DNA of 64,000 nt from the NCBI RefSeq assembly GCF_900963305.1, contig NC_042530.1:921390-985389 (forward strand), in the 5' to 3' direction. Shown here piece by piece: positions 22,740-36,881 of this stretch. The notes beneath the pieces were generated by a model. The model saw nothing but the letters and a program-made list of their open reading frames with translations. It was not told the origin of the DNA and did no database searches. How positions within the stretch are numbered: the stretch's first letter is position 1; each line of letters starts with the position of its first letter. Origin of the DNA: Echeneis naucrates. Its lineage: Eukaryota > Chordata > Actinopteri > Carangiformes > Echeneidae. Made by a program: the position numbers and the translations under genes.

Positions 22740-22871
22740 CCCTCTCTGCCGTCCGTCGTCTTGGCGGGGCGTTTGCTCATCTTGACTCTCGAGAGCATCT
22801 TTGATAAGCGATGTTCTCGCGAGAACAGCTGACGTCACAGAATAATGGCTGGAGATCGCGGATATTAGAAG
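22740..22871 (+). promoter_or_regulatory. mynn: mynn promoter and first untranslated exon
   Basis: A CpG-rich block upstream of mynn. It has a perfect 14-base palindrome GTTCTCGCGAGAAC (22813-22826) containing TCTCGCGAGA, the motif reported for BANP-bound CpG-island promoters, a consensus CRE TGACGTCA at 22830-22837, and CTCTCGAGAG a little upstream. A plausible donor AAG|GTACTT at 22871/22872 would end the first exon. A seven-codon upstream ORF (ATGGCTGGAG...) starts near 22844 if transcription begins before it. Confidence 0.6.
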
Positions 22872-23468
22872 GTACTTTACTGCTTTTATTTACTTTTCTC
22901 TGGATCAAATTAGACCTTTTATTTGCACCAAAATAACGCAGCGAACGCCGCGTTTGCTCGATTCGAGGCGGAATTGCGTGTTTCTGGCATTTTGTTCCAA
23001 CTTACGGCGGCCCCGCCGGTACAAACCGACAAACCTTCGAAATAAGAGCATAATGTTTTCCGCGCTTTCTGCCGCTATGAAAACAGTTAGCTTCGGCCTC
23101 ACCGAGCAGCCGCTTGTATCAACCCCCGGGCGGCTGTGACCGCTCCAGAGGAGGCCTGGACGGTGCAAACACTGTCCGTTAATGTGTGTGAGGCGACCAA
23201 CGACCCACTGAAGGGCTCCGGACCGGGCAGCCACACCGCTGCTAGCGTTAGCCGCAGCCGCAGGCCTGCTCAGGAAGCAGGCGGGAGCTTTTATTTTCCA
23301 AAACAGTTTCTTCTCCATCTCTCCTGCCAACTGATTCAGAAGCTAACATCGACTGAAAAATTAATTATTAAGAGAAACTAATTATAAGAGTAATTCTTCA
23401 GGTTGTTACGGTGAGCGGGTTATTGTCTGTCTGCGCGATTATTTACTCTCCATCATTTTGTCCTACAG

Positions 23469-23531
23469 AGAAATCTGCAATCTGAAGAGGAGGTGAAGCT
23501 GTTTGCCAACTTCTCAGCATCACAACTGAGA
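23469..23531 (+). other. mynn: Candidate second untranslated exon of mynn
   Basis: Sixty-three bases between an acceptor (GTCCTACAG) and a strong donor (GA|GTGAGT). It has no ATG, so it would extend the leader without adding upstream ORFs. Inferred from splice signals only. Confidence 0.4.
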
Positions 23532-24197
23532 GTGAGTTTAATGTTCTGTTGTTTATGAAGAAACCTTCAAACTACAGCCCCCCCGCCGAATTTCATAATG
23601 TTGCTGCTTTTCTCTGTTATGACTGATTGTAAACAATATTTTAGTGTCTATAGAAAGTCGTCTGAATGATAATGGACAAATGAATCTATAATTAAGGGAT
23701 AGTATAAGTTATAGAAACTGTTACAACACAACAGAGAGATGCTCTGTTGAACCAAACGTGGAGTAATCCGCCACTGCAAATAGTCCTACACAAACTTTTG
23801 CTAGAACTTGAACACTCTTTTATATAAATGTAGAATTTTGTTTGTGCATTTTATGCTTTTAGTCAGCGTCACTGTAAATAGAAATATGATCGCTGATATT
23901 TGTCAGAGTGGTTCTAAAAGAGTTGAATATGTCCTACAGGAAGAGAAAGTTGAGGTAACTGCAACTCAGAACAAATTCATATGGGTTTTGATTTGTCTTG
24001 TACATATTGAACAGTAAGAGTAGCAGCTGTTTAAATGGCTTAAAACAAACCTATTCACACAGTTCTGATGTTGTGGCTGATCACAATGAAAATATCAGTC
24101 AATTTTAGCATCTGCGCCTCCCAGAGGAAACCTGCGACTTTAAACTGACATTCATGACAGTGATGTTGACTGTCTCTGTTGTTTTCCAGCAGCAGAG

Positions 24198-27463
<3,266 letters not shown>

Positions 27464-29009
27464 GGCCTGGCCACAGTGGGGTCAAAGGTCACTGTGGTGA
27501 AACGATTCACCAAGCGTCAGTCAGTCTGCGTTTGTATCAAAGTCAGTTTCATATCTCTTTAATCAACACGTAGTGATATGTCCATGAAGGATACATCTGC
27601 TTCATCACAGTTTGGTCTTATTTTTCCAGTTTCTTCCCTTGTCCCTGACAGTAATTTGCTTTTTTAACAATTGAGTGTTGAAGTTAAATCAGTTAAAATA
27701 AATCAGACAGACCAGAAACACAAGCAGGCAGACAGAAAAATTATTTGTTCTAAACATCCATCACTGATGTCTCGGTCCAAGTTTGACCTCTGGTGCTTGA
27801 CTAACTTTTCAGGTCCACACACTTTTATCCAGCAATTTTGCTCATCTGGATACGGCGTAAAGCTGCTTGTAGGTGAAGTGACGTTTCTGTTTCCTGATGT
27901 CTGCTGTAAACGTAGAAATGATGAGGGAAAAAAATAGAAAAATAAGACCCAAGTTGTCAAACACGGAGGAAGCTAATGTTTCAGGCTGTTCTCTTGAGTC
28001 TGTCACTGACACAAACATCACAAACACATTTTCTCTGAGAGGACACAGGAAGCTAGAAAACCCAGCAGAATCGATTTGTTATAATTGTGAGAAAATTCAG
28101 GAATCTCAGCCACGGTAACAGGTAACAGGGTGACACAAGTGTTTCCACTCCACCGATAAACAATTCTGTAAGTTTGTCCCTAAGTACCACAGTCAGTCTG
28201 TCAGTTAACAGCAGGAGTCTTCTGGCCGTCTTTTATTTCATCCAAAATAATCACCTTATGTGGAGAAGTTGGAGAATTGAGTGCAGATGTCAGGATGTGC
28301 CTGATCTGAGCCTGTATGGGAACTTTGGTCAAAACCTGCCTGTTAAAAAACTGGAAAGTCTGAATATCAGTCCTCATTTCAGCCGTGTGTTAGTTCATCA
28401 CTCTCCTTAACATCTCATGTAGCGTCAGGAATGTGCTAAAAACTCTTCCCAATGTGGCTGATTTTCAAAGTAAATTTTTATTTTAATACTTACCCACCCT
28501 TCCAAAAAAAACATCAGAATAACAACTTGTTCTTGAACAGTGATGTGTGGCTGGAGTTACTTTTCTGTTGAAGCTCAGTTACAGATGAATGACTAACTAA
28601 ATGTAGAGTAACTGTGGAATGAGACAAGCAACAGAACTCTAACACTGTTTTAATAGACGTGTGTATTTAGCAGCAGCTTCGTTTTCACCCTGAGGAATGA
28701 TTTTATTTATCAGAAATTTTTCACCTGTAAGTGTTTAACATGTGATGGTGGCTTCATCTTGATGCAAACCAAGGTTTTTGTTTTCAGTGTAAAATAGTTA
28801 GTCTTTTTTTAAAACAGCTTGTGCTTCAAGTTTGAAAACTGCAGTGTGAAATGCAGCATTTCTATTAACTTGAAAGTAGCTGTTTGGTTCTTTTCCTTAC
28901 TTTGTTCTGGGGGGTTAAACGTCTGCATTACTTGTACAGAAATGTGAATTACGTACACAGCTTCACTACTGTTTAAAGTCTGTACATCAGAACAGGAAAG
29001 TCAAATAAA
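27464..29009 (+). other. mynn: mynn 3' UTR with poly(A) signal
   Basis: About 1.5 kb of AT-rich sequence after the mynn stop. AATAAA at 29004-29009 is a plausible poly(A) signal and lies about 300 bases before the lrrc34 start, so the two genes are tightly tandem. Frames inside are short and unconvincing. Confidence 0.6.
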
Positions 29010-29292
29010 AAAACAACAAAAAGGGACAAAGAGTGTGGCACATTTATTTCTTCACATTCAGTAAGAAAACTCGAGTCAAGTCAAAGAAAACATTGAATAT
29101 AATACAAAATCATGATTAAAAAATAACATTGAAGATACTAAATTAAAAATGAATTTCTTATAATTGATCAATAACCTATTTATTCTAGATTTGTGCTGAT
29201 TGTAACCGCTAACGCATTACTTTAGTTTTTATTTGTTTTCTGGTTTTTATTTTGACTTTGTGTCCTTTGCCGGACGCCGTCTCCGCTGTTGC

Positions 29293-29340
29293 CATGGCAA
29301 CTCGACCGCTACGGCAACAAAGATGGCAACACGGGAAATA
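29293..29340 (+). other. Upstream ORF overlapping the lrrc34 start
   Basis: A 15-codon frame (MATRPLRQQRWQHGK) starts in a good context (GCCATGG) and ends at TAA 29338-29340, after the lrrc34 ATG at 29323 in another frame. Both starts begin ATGGCAAC, which looks like a small local duplication. It could reduce lrrc34 translation if the leader includes it. Confidence 0.5.
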
Positions 29341-31615
29341 AAAATAAATCCGCAAATTGTCGAAGTTTTGGAGAAGACGAAGCTGAATGAGTAAGAAGGA
29401 AATTTAATTAAACCTAAAATAAAACCAAACTAAATGTTAATGAACCGAATTTTGAGTTTTTCTGTCAGAAAATCAAAGAGCTGTTTCCAAATGAATCCTA
29501 AAGTGTCGGTCAGTCTTTACAAACACGACACACAAGTTTTCAACAACCCAAATTAATTTTCCCTTTTGTGTGTTTTTTTGTTGTTTTTTTTTGCTGTATG
29601 TTGTTGCTTTTCGTTGTTGTTGTTGTGTGTTTTATCTAAATTTGTGTAAAACTGCTGTTAAATTCCGTTTTGTGGTTCTGGCAGGAGTTTTACTTTGAAA
29701 CTGGCCGGAAATAACCTCCTGAGAGGCGTTCAAAGACTCAACGATGAAGATTGTCTGTTTCTGAGTGGATGTCTGAAAAACAAACCTGTGACAGGTGAGC
29801 AGTTCACGATCAGGACACACATTGGTACATTTACATCACTTCATTTTGAATGTGTGTGTGAGCAGGACTTGATGTGAGCTACAATCACATCACAGATGAA
29901 GGAGTGAGACACCTGGCTGAGCTCCTGCAGGTGGGTACCTCAGGGATTTACAGTAATAGCTCATGTGTATGTCCATGATCCATGTTGCAGCCATAGTTTA
30001 TGTTAAAGTGTGTGTTTGCACTGAGCAGGAGGAGAGCTCGGCTCTGCGCTCACTGGACCTGAGTTACAACGACATTCTGACAGACGGGGCGGAAATACTC
30101 AGCAGGAGCCTGAAGGTGAGGATTTTACTTTATGAATGAGTGAACTTGAGTAAGTATCTTTCTATCTTCAACTTTTTGGGCCTTGACTTATCTGACACCA
30201 ACAGGGGCAATATTCTTAACTCAGGGACTATTTTCGGTGGAAAGTGTCTGCCGGACAGTGTTAAAATAAACTACAGGAGAACAGGATCCGTCAACCTGTC
30301 GAAGTTTGGAAACGTTTCTGTTTCTCTCTGCAGGGTAACAGCAGCTTGCTCTCTCTCAGGCTGTCAGGCAATAAGATCGGGAACAGAGGAACCATGTACC
30401 TGGCCCACATGCTGCAGGTGAACACCGGCCTGCAGGAGCTGGAGCTGGCTGACAGTGACCTGGTAAACACACAGCACTGCTGATGATGGCTGCACATCTC
30501 ACCGCCTACTGATCGTCTCCCTCACTGTAACTTCAGGCCACTCAGAGCGTGATAGCTCTGACCATCGTGTTGAAAAGCAACAGGAGTCTTCGTTCTGTGG
30601 ATATCAGCCGGCCGCTGCTCTTCAGCCACCAGGTATAAACAGAGCGTCACTGTGATGTGTCAGTATCAGCTGCTGGACTGTAACCTGAACCTCCGTCTCT
30701 CAGGAGGAGTGGGCCGTGCACTGCTCTGAGATGTTGGCGATGAACAGCAGCCTGGTGGAGCTCCACCTGGGCAAGATGGGGCTGACCGACGCCGGGATGG
30801 AGAGGCTGACAGCGGGCCTGAGGTTCAACCACAGCCTGCGATACCTGGACCTGCGCTGGTAGGAGCCGCAGCATCAAACGATCCGGTGCAGCTGAGGGTT
30901 CACATGGATGTTTATTCTTCTGCCTCACCTCGTCTCTGTAGCAACCGCGTTACCCGTGACGGCACGCAGCATCTCGCTGGGTTACTGAAGGAGAACCCGA
31001 GCCTGCAGATCATAGATCTGTCATCCAATCGGCTTGAAGATGAGGGTGCTGTGTACCTGAGTGAGGCCATCAGTTGGCCAGGCTGCGGCCTGAAGGAGTG
31101 AGTCAAACACACACAATTCTTCCAACGTGAAGAAATGTTTCTAATTATTGTATTAAAATCAAAACGTGTGCTGACACTCTGTTCTCATCAGGTGTTCTGT
31201 CAACAGCAACAACATCAGGACTAAAGGTCTGCTGGCTCTGACTGAGGCCATGAAAGCTAACACAACTCTAACACACGTCTACATCTGGGGAAACTACTTG
31301 GAGGAGCCTGTGTGTGAGGTAACACACACAAGATAGTACACGTGTTGTTGCCTCACTCGGACACAACAGACGCGTCAAACTGCTGCTCCTCCTCAGGCCT
31401 TCAGAGAGCTGATGTCTGGTGGCCGCCTGCTGCCGGAGCGGACAGACGTCAGCGCCTACGAGGTGGACGGTCGGGTGTTCCTCGCCGAGGTCTTCACAAA
31501 GTTGAGGAGACGATATTACAGCTGTGTGGCAGGAACATGTTCCGACTCAAACCCCCCTGCCAGACCAGAGTCCAGCTTCAAGAACCAGCAGCTTGTTCCT
31601 CTGCAGCCGTGCTGA
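29323..31615 (+). CDS. lrrc34: Leucine-rich repeat-containing protein 34
   Basis: A ribonuclease-inhibitor-type leucine-rich-repeat protein; the mammalian protein is nucleolar and linked to pluripotent and germ cells. Exons: 29323-29390, 29685-29794, 29866-29930, 30029-30115, 30334-30462, 30537-30632, 30704-30858, 30942-31097, 31192-31318, 31397-31615; phases join to 403 aa (human 419-464 by isoform). Repeats such as LRSLDLSYNDILTDGAEIL and LRYLDLRCNRVTRDGTQHL run through most of the protein, and the end YEVDGRVFLAEVFTKLRRRY matches the human C-terminal motif. The ATG at 29323 is used because the ATG at 29293 soon hits a stop. Order after mynn is conserved with human 3q26. Confidence 0.93.
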
Positions 31616-31679
31616 GCCCTGAGTAAACCAAAAGGCTGCACACGTCTACTAACACCCCCAAACTAATGATGCTGTGATA

Positions 31680-31685
31680 AATAAA
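31680..31685 (+). terminator. lrrc34: lrrc34 poly(A) signal
   Basis: AATAAA about 65 bases after the lrrc34 stop. The only comparable minus-strand signal for the facing lrrc31 is ATTAAA at 31748-31743, so the two 3' ends lie very close. Confidence 0.6.
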
Positions 31686-32004
31686 CGTTCCCCTTCCAAC
31701 CAAAAGTGCATCCAACATCAACATCTGTTTTACATGTAAATGTTTAATGTACTGTTTTAAAGGATTTAAACAGATGGAGGTCAACAGTGAGCACCTGGAA
31801 CAATTCAAGTATCAAAGATTTACATCCACAAATAAAGGGAAATGGTAATTATAGGGATTTTCTCTTTACACATTCACATCTAATGATTCAATAACGGGGA
31901 GGAGGGAGTCAGTTTTAGAGGACCGCCAGCATCATGATTATATACAATATTAACATGTGGAGGTCACAAAATCAGGAAACTGTAAATAATTTTTTGAAGG
32001 TGTT

Positions 32005-33072
32005 TCACTCCTCTGGGCTCTTCCATGATGATGGTGCACCCTCCCAGTCCAGCAGGACGTTCCTCTTACTCAGGCAATGCTTCAGCTGCTGCTGGTCCTG
32101 AGAGCTCATGGTCCACCGCTGCACGGCCAGGCGGCTCAGCACCGGTAGTTGAGGCAAAGCGCTGAGCAATGCCTGCAGCCAAGCTGAGCAGGAAGCAGAG
32201 GTCAAAGGTCGCAGGCTGAGGTCCAGGTCCTGCAGGGACTCCAGACCTCCTGCTGTGAACAGCGCAGACCAGCCGTCATCTCCCACCGAGCTGTTGTAGG
32301 ACAGATCCAGCAGCTGGAGAGACGACAGACAGCCCCGTCTGCACGCTGCAGCTGCACAGGACATAGGGAGGGAGTGAGTGAGTGAGTGAGTGAGTGAGGG
32401 GGAAACCCTTTACCCATGATCCTCTGGGGTAATGAAGTTAGGAAGCCACCGTGACCACCAGTGTTTCATAAATAAAACACCAGCAGGAGCCAGCCGGCGT
32501 TTGATTGGTTAGAAAAATAAAGCCATCACTGTCTGTTACCGAGGGAACGCAGGTCGTCAGTGCAGAGGTCACAGCTGCTGAGGCGAAGCTCCACAAGGAC
32601 TGACGGCTGCAGAGCGTCCAGAAGAAGAGCCGAGCGGCCGCCGACCACCTTAGACCAGGAAACGTCCAGGAAACAGAGGAACGGCACGACCACGGCTGAC
32701 ACACACACACACACACAGCTCAAATATTCACAATAATAAACTTCAACACAATAATCTACACAACTGACGTCCAGGTTAAGACCAGATGCATCATACTTTT
32801 GTTGTACATGCAAAGCAGACTGTTTAAGGTGCTGATGGTTGTACTGGTGTTATCGTCTTTACCCAGAGCACTGAGCGACTCCTCACTGAGGCTGCAGCTG
32901 TTGAGCGGCAGACGCCTCATCTGGGTCAGAGGGAGGGCGGAGACTAGCGGCTGAACCACGCCTCCAGCCTCCTTATTGGATGACACGTTGAGCTCCTTCA
33001 GCGCCGTCAGAGAAGGAAGCACCTGGACTGGAGACGGGGAGTCACATGACTGCTGGGGTAAGATACACACAC

Positions 33073-33109
<37 letters not shown>

Positions 33110-34408
33110 CTCACCTAGGGCCTCCAGGTCGGCGTGTGTGAGACCACACAGGTGAAGGTCGAGGCTCCCCAGGTGTGTGAGGTGAGCCAGGTGCAGGGTG
33201 AGCTGGTCCAGTCCACCAGCCAGACTTTTGTTACAGGACAGGTCCAACTGCTGCAGGGAGGGGAGGCAGCGGAGCACCCCACCTGAAGGACAGCGGGGGG
33301 GTCATCAGTGTCTTGATTTGATGATTTATGGAGGGAGCAGCCTGGTTTCACATTGGTCCACAGCTCAGACCACATGGTGGCACCATTTAGCTCGACTTAC
33401 CCAGGGCACGGAGGCCGCTCGGCGTCAGACCGCAGGCCTGGAATCGGAGCACGGTGAGCGAGGCGGTGTGAGAGAGAGAGGCGGCCAGCTCCCTGAAGCC
33501 GCCACCGTCCACTTCCTGTGCAAGCTGAGGGTTACAGGAAACGTCCAGCACGCTGAGCCCAGGGAAAGCTTGGATGGTTCCCCCTGAGACGAGGACGGGA
33601 CTTTCAGAAACACACTGATACCTTCATGTCTTTGGTCCTCCACAGTTTGCCTTTTATTGTTGACTCTTTCCTTAAATGTTTTAAGTTTGGCTGTTTGTTT
33701 GTGGAAGCTGTCTATTCAAAGATGTGAAGCGTTCAGAGGAAATTTAATTCATTGAATTATTCTCAGCTTTGCAGCTAAAATAATACCTTGTTTTGGTCCA
33801 ATCACTAAGCCTGTAGTTGTTTACCATGCTTGCTTCTGAAGCATTATGGGAAATATCAGAAATGACCACCTGAAATAGAAATGCTTTAGGCAGACTGTGG
33901 GGTTGATTCTGATCTTATTACCCAGAGCTGCAGCATCAGCTGCTGTGAGCTGACAGGACACAAGGTGAAGCTCCCTCAGTGGTGGGGGAAGTTTACCCAG
34001 CAGGCTTTGGAAACCTCCGCCACCGATGCCACCATTCCACGACAAATCGAGAACTTCCAGAAGAGGGACGCAGGTGAGGGCATCACCTACAGAACCACAC
34101 ATGGTTTTTATTATTTGACAACAAAAAGCCTGATGCCTGGACTCCACGTGGTCTCCCCTAAATGATAAGAATCAAACTAAAGTCCAGACTAAAGTCCCAC
34201 CCAGCGCAGTGATGTCATCAGCGATTAGTCTGCAGCTGCAGAGCCTCAGCGTCCTGACTCCGCCCACTTGATGAAGGTGAGAGGTCAACGCCTTCAGACT
34301 TCCACCAATCAGCTCGTTCCAGGAGACATCTATGTCCTCCAGCTGAGGAAGGAACTGGAGCAGCGTCGCTGAGGAGATGAGGACATCTTTAAATGAAGCA
34401 TTCAAAAT

Positions 34409-34487
<79 letters not shown>

Positions 34488-35724
34488 CGCGCGCGTGCGT
34501 GTGCGTGCGTGCGTGCGTGCGTGTACCGAGCTCCAGCAGGTCTGTAGCTGTCAGATCACAGTGAGCCAGACTGAGGCTCCGGCTGTCGGCCTTCTTTCCG
34601 AGCTTCTGCAGGAAAATACACACTCGCCCCCAGGGGATGTCTCGCTCGCTCTCTGCAGCTTCTGTGACACCTGAAAGACACAAACACACACGAGCGTTAA
34701 CTTTTACAGACTTTTCAAAAAGTTTCAGTAAACTCTGGCACATCTGGTCTGATACATCAAGTATCAGACCTCAAATCTTAAGGGATGTAGTTGATGAGCA
34801 TTAAACCCAGAAAGAACAATGGAGGCAAAATGTTTGTTGAACTCAGGTGAAGTTAATGGGAAAGTTGAGATCCGAGATTTTTACTTGATGATCTTCTGCT
34901 TCCTGAAAACAAACCTGGGCTCTGTACTCTCTCCTCTCTGGCCTCCATTTCTCCGTCCTCTGGGATCCCCGTCCGGTCCGAGCCTCGGGACAGGAAGCGC
35001 CCCAACGGCTTCCTGTCGGAGGGTGTGCGTTTGCGGCGGATCTGGCTCATGATGATGTCAAGAGGGGAACGCCTCTGGCTGCCGCCATCACGCCCACGCT
35101 GACCATCTGACCAATGAGAGGCAGGAAAAAAGAGATGACATTACAAACCAAAAACATGCTTAAATCCTTTAAACAAACTCAACTTGAGCCTTAAAACAAG
35201 AACTAATTATTACAAATGCTTGAATTTGAAGATTTGAAACTATGTGCATGTTTGCAGGTTATTGTTAATTTATAAACCAATCAGAAATCAATATTCAATC
35301 AACAGATAAAAACATGTTGAAGGAAAACTACCTTGTTCCTTTAGATGCTTCATTAAATTAAAAAACAATCCATATTTACTTTTTATAAAGTGATTGTATT
35401 CTTCAAAAAGCAGATATTTAACTGGAAAGAAAGGCATTCATTCAGTTGACCTCAAATAATCATGTGAAAGATAAGACGGAGATAAAATAAGAGATTACTC
35501 TCTGGATACTTGTGTGTATTGTTTAGTTAATCACAGAATCACATTCATGAAATCAAGAAGCAAAACACATTAAAAAATGTCAAATGTGCAACAAAAGAAG
35601 CTCTATGGAACATTTCAGGGCTCAAACTTCTTTTCGGTTTCACGGGAAGGTGAGGAGGTCAAAGTGGAGGAATCAGGAAAACCTCCAGAAATCAGTGAAT
35701 CCTTCACTCACCTGCAGACTCCAT
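32005..35724 (-). CDS. lrrc31: Leucine-rich repeat-containing protein 31
   Basis: A leucine-rich-repeat protein; the mammalian protein is epithelial and reported to affect barrier function. Exons: 35724-35712, 35106-34915, 34670-34527, 34368-34201, 34086-33922, 33583-33401, 33282-33115, 33027-32863, 32695-32540, 32351-32005; they join to 566 aa (human 552). After a basic, disordered N-terminus comes FLQKLGKKADSRSLSLAHCD, very like human, then one repeat pair per exon, each with the form LDLSWNxxxGG... LRLxSCxLTxxD. All nine introns are phase 1. The last exon's acceptor could also be six bases later (32345). Human LRRIQ4, expected between this and lrrc34, is not seen. Confidence 0.9.
32366..32400 (+). 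repeat. GAGT tetranucleotide repeat
   Basis: About eight GAGT units in the intron just upstream (in transcript sense) of the final lrrc31 exon, reading CTCA on the gene's strand close to the acceptor. Confidence 0.85.
33064..33108 (-). repeat. CA microsatellite filling lrrc31 intron 7
   Basis: A short CA run that makes up about half of the 87-base intron between lrrc31 exons 7 and 8. Confidence 0.85.
34411..34526 (+). repeat. GT/GC alternating repeat at an lrrc31 donor
   Basis: About 115 bases of alternating purine-pyrimidine: GT runs, then GC runs, then GTGC steps. On the gene's strand the intron after exon 3 starts GTACACGCACGC and is repeat for most of its 158 bases. Such tracts readily adopt Z-DNA and vary in length. 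Confidence 0.95.
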
Positions 35725-35829
35725 GACGCGTTCACGGTTTGATGAAGTTATATTTCTCCAGAAATCATCGATGTCTGTGACTGACTCATTCCTGCAGCTT
35801 CTGCTGACTCCGGTCTGACTCCGCTCGGC

Positions 35830-36600
35830 TCTCACGTTCACACCTGGATGACGTCAGATCCCGTGCTCGTCAGGAGGCTTCATCCCGGAAGTGCGACAAC
35901 ACCTTCGGCAAACGCTCCCATCACCCGATGCTTTTCAAAGCACTTATTATAGACAAAAATACCGACACAATATCACAATGTGGTTTATTTAATGACACAA
36001 AAATTTGATTTTTTAAATTCATTTTCCAAAATAAATGCACGGAAAACGATGACAGCGGGAAATGATCAAAACGTTATGTAGCAACTCAATATATTAAAAG
36101 TTCATTTGCTGTCACAAACCGCTCTAATCTGTTAAATGTAGCCATCTCTCACAGTTCGTTTCACACTATTAGTTTGAACATTCATTAAAAATTTAGATTC
36201 CTTAATGAAAATTAGATTCATCTCTGAATCACAGCAGTTTAATCAACTGCTTCCTGCTGTTATATATACAAAACAGCAAATTACTTATAAAGGGCCCTGC
36301 TTGAAACCCCGTGGAATGTTTTTTTTAATGTAAAGTGTTTTAACAGTTCATCTTTAAAAAATGTCTGACCCTCTTTGTTTAACCCATCCATCCTCCAACT
36401 GTCCTTCCAAATGATTCCTATCACATTCAGCAGCAGATCCAAACATTTATGAGGTTTGAGGCAGAAACTTTTTGTGACTAATCTTCAAATACGATTAATT
36501 TTCTTTACTTGAGATTTCAAAAATATTATTTAATATAATCTTCATGATGTAATACTTGCATTTGCAACATTAATGAAACCAAACAAACAAACAAGTGTGT
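35830..36600. other. Gap between lrrc31 and eif2s3
   Basis: AT-rich sequence with no supported exon. The GC-rich part near 35830-35930 is the likely lrrc31 promoter. The junction between the human 3q26-type and Xp22-type gene blocks falls here. Confidence 0.5.
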
Positions 36601-36615
36601 TTCTTCCAAATGTAT

Positions 36616-36621
36616 TTTATT
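36616..36621 (-). terminator. eif2s3: eif2s3 poly(A) signal
   Basis: AATAAA on the minus strand about 260 bases after the eif2s3 stop, in an AT-rich context. Confidence 0.6.
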
Positions 36622-36881
36622 ATTTGTGCCTGAAACCTGGACCGTACAGGTCGTCTGCAGATGAACCTTCTCTGGGGATTTTCAGTCTAAAGCGCCTCCT
36701 CTCCTCTGATGTAGCTGCAGAGGAGGAAGCACAGCTCAGAAGGAGGAGGCGTCTTAAACCACCGATATGTCCTGCTCTGTTCCCTTCCTTCCTTATTTAA
36801 TGTGGAAACAAAAAACAAAAAATGCCAAGAAGAGTGTTGACGGTTATTTTGTCAGTCTGATGGGAGCTTTGCAATGATGCC

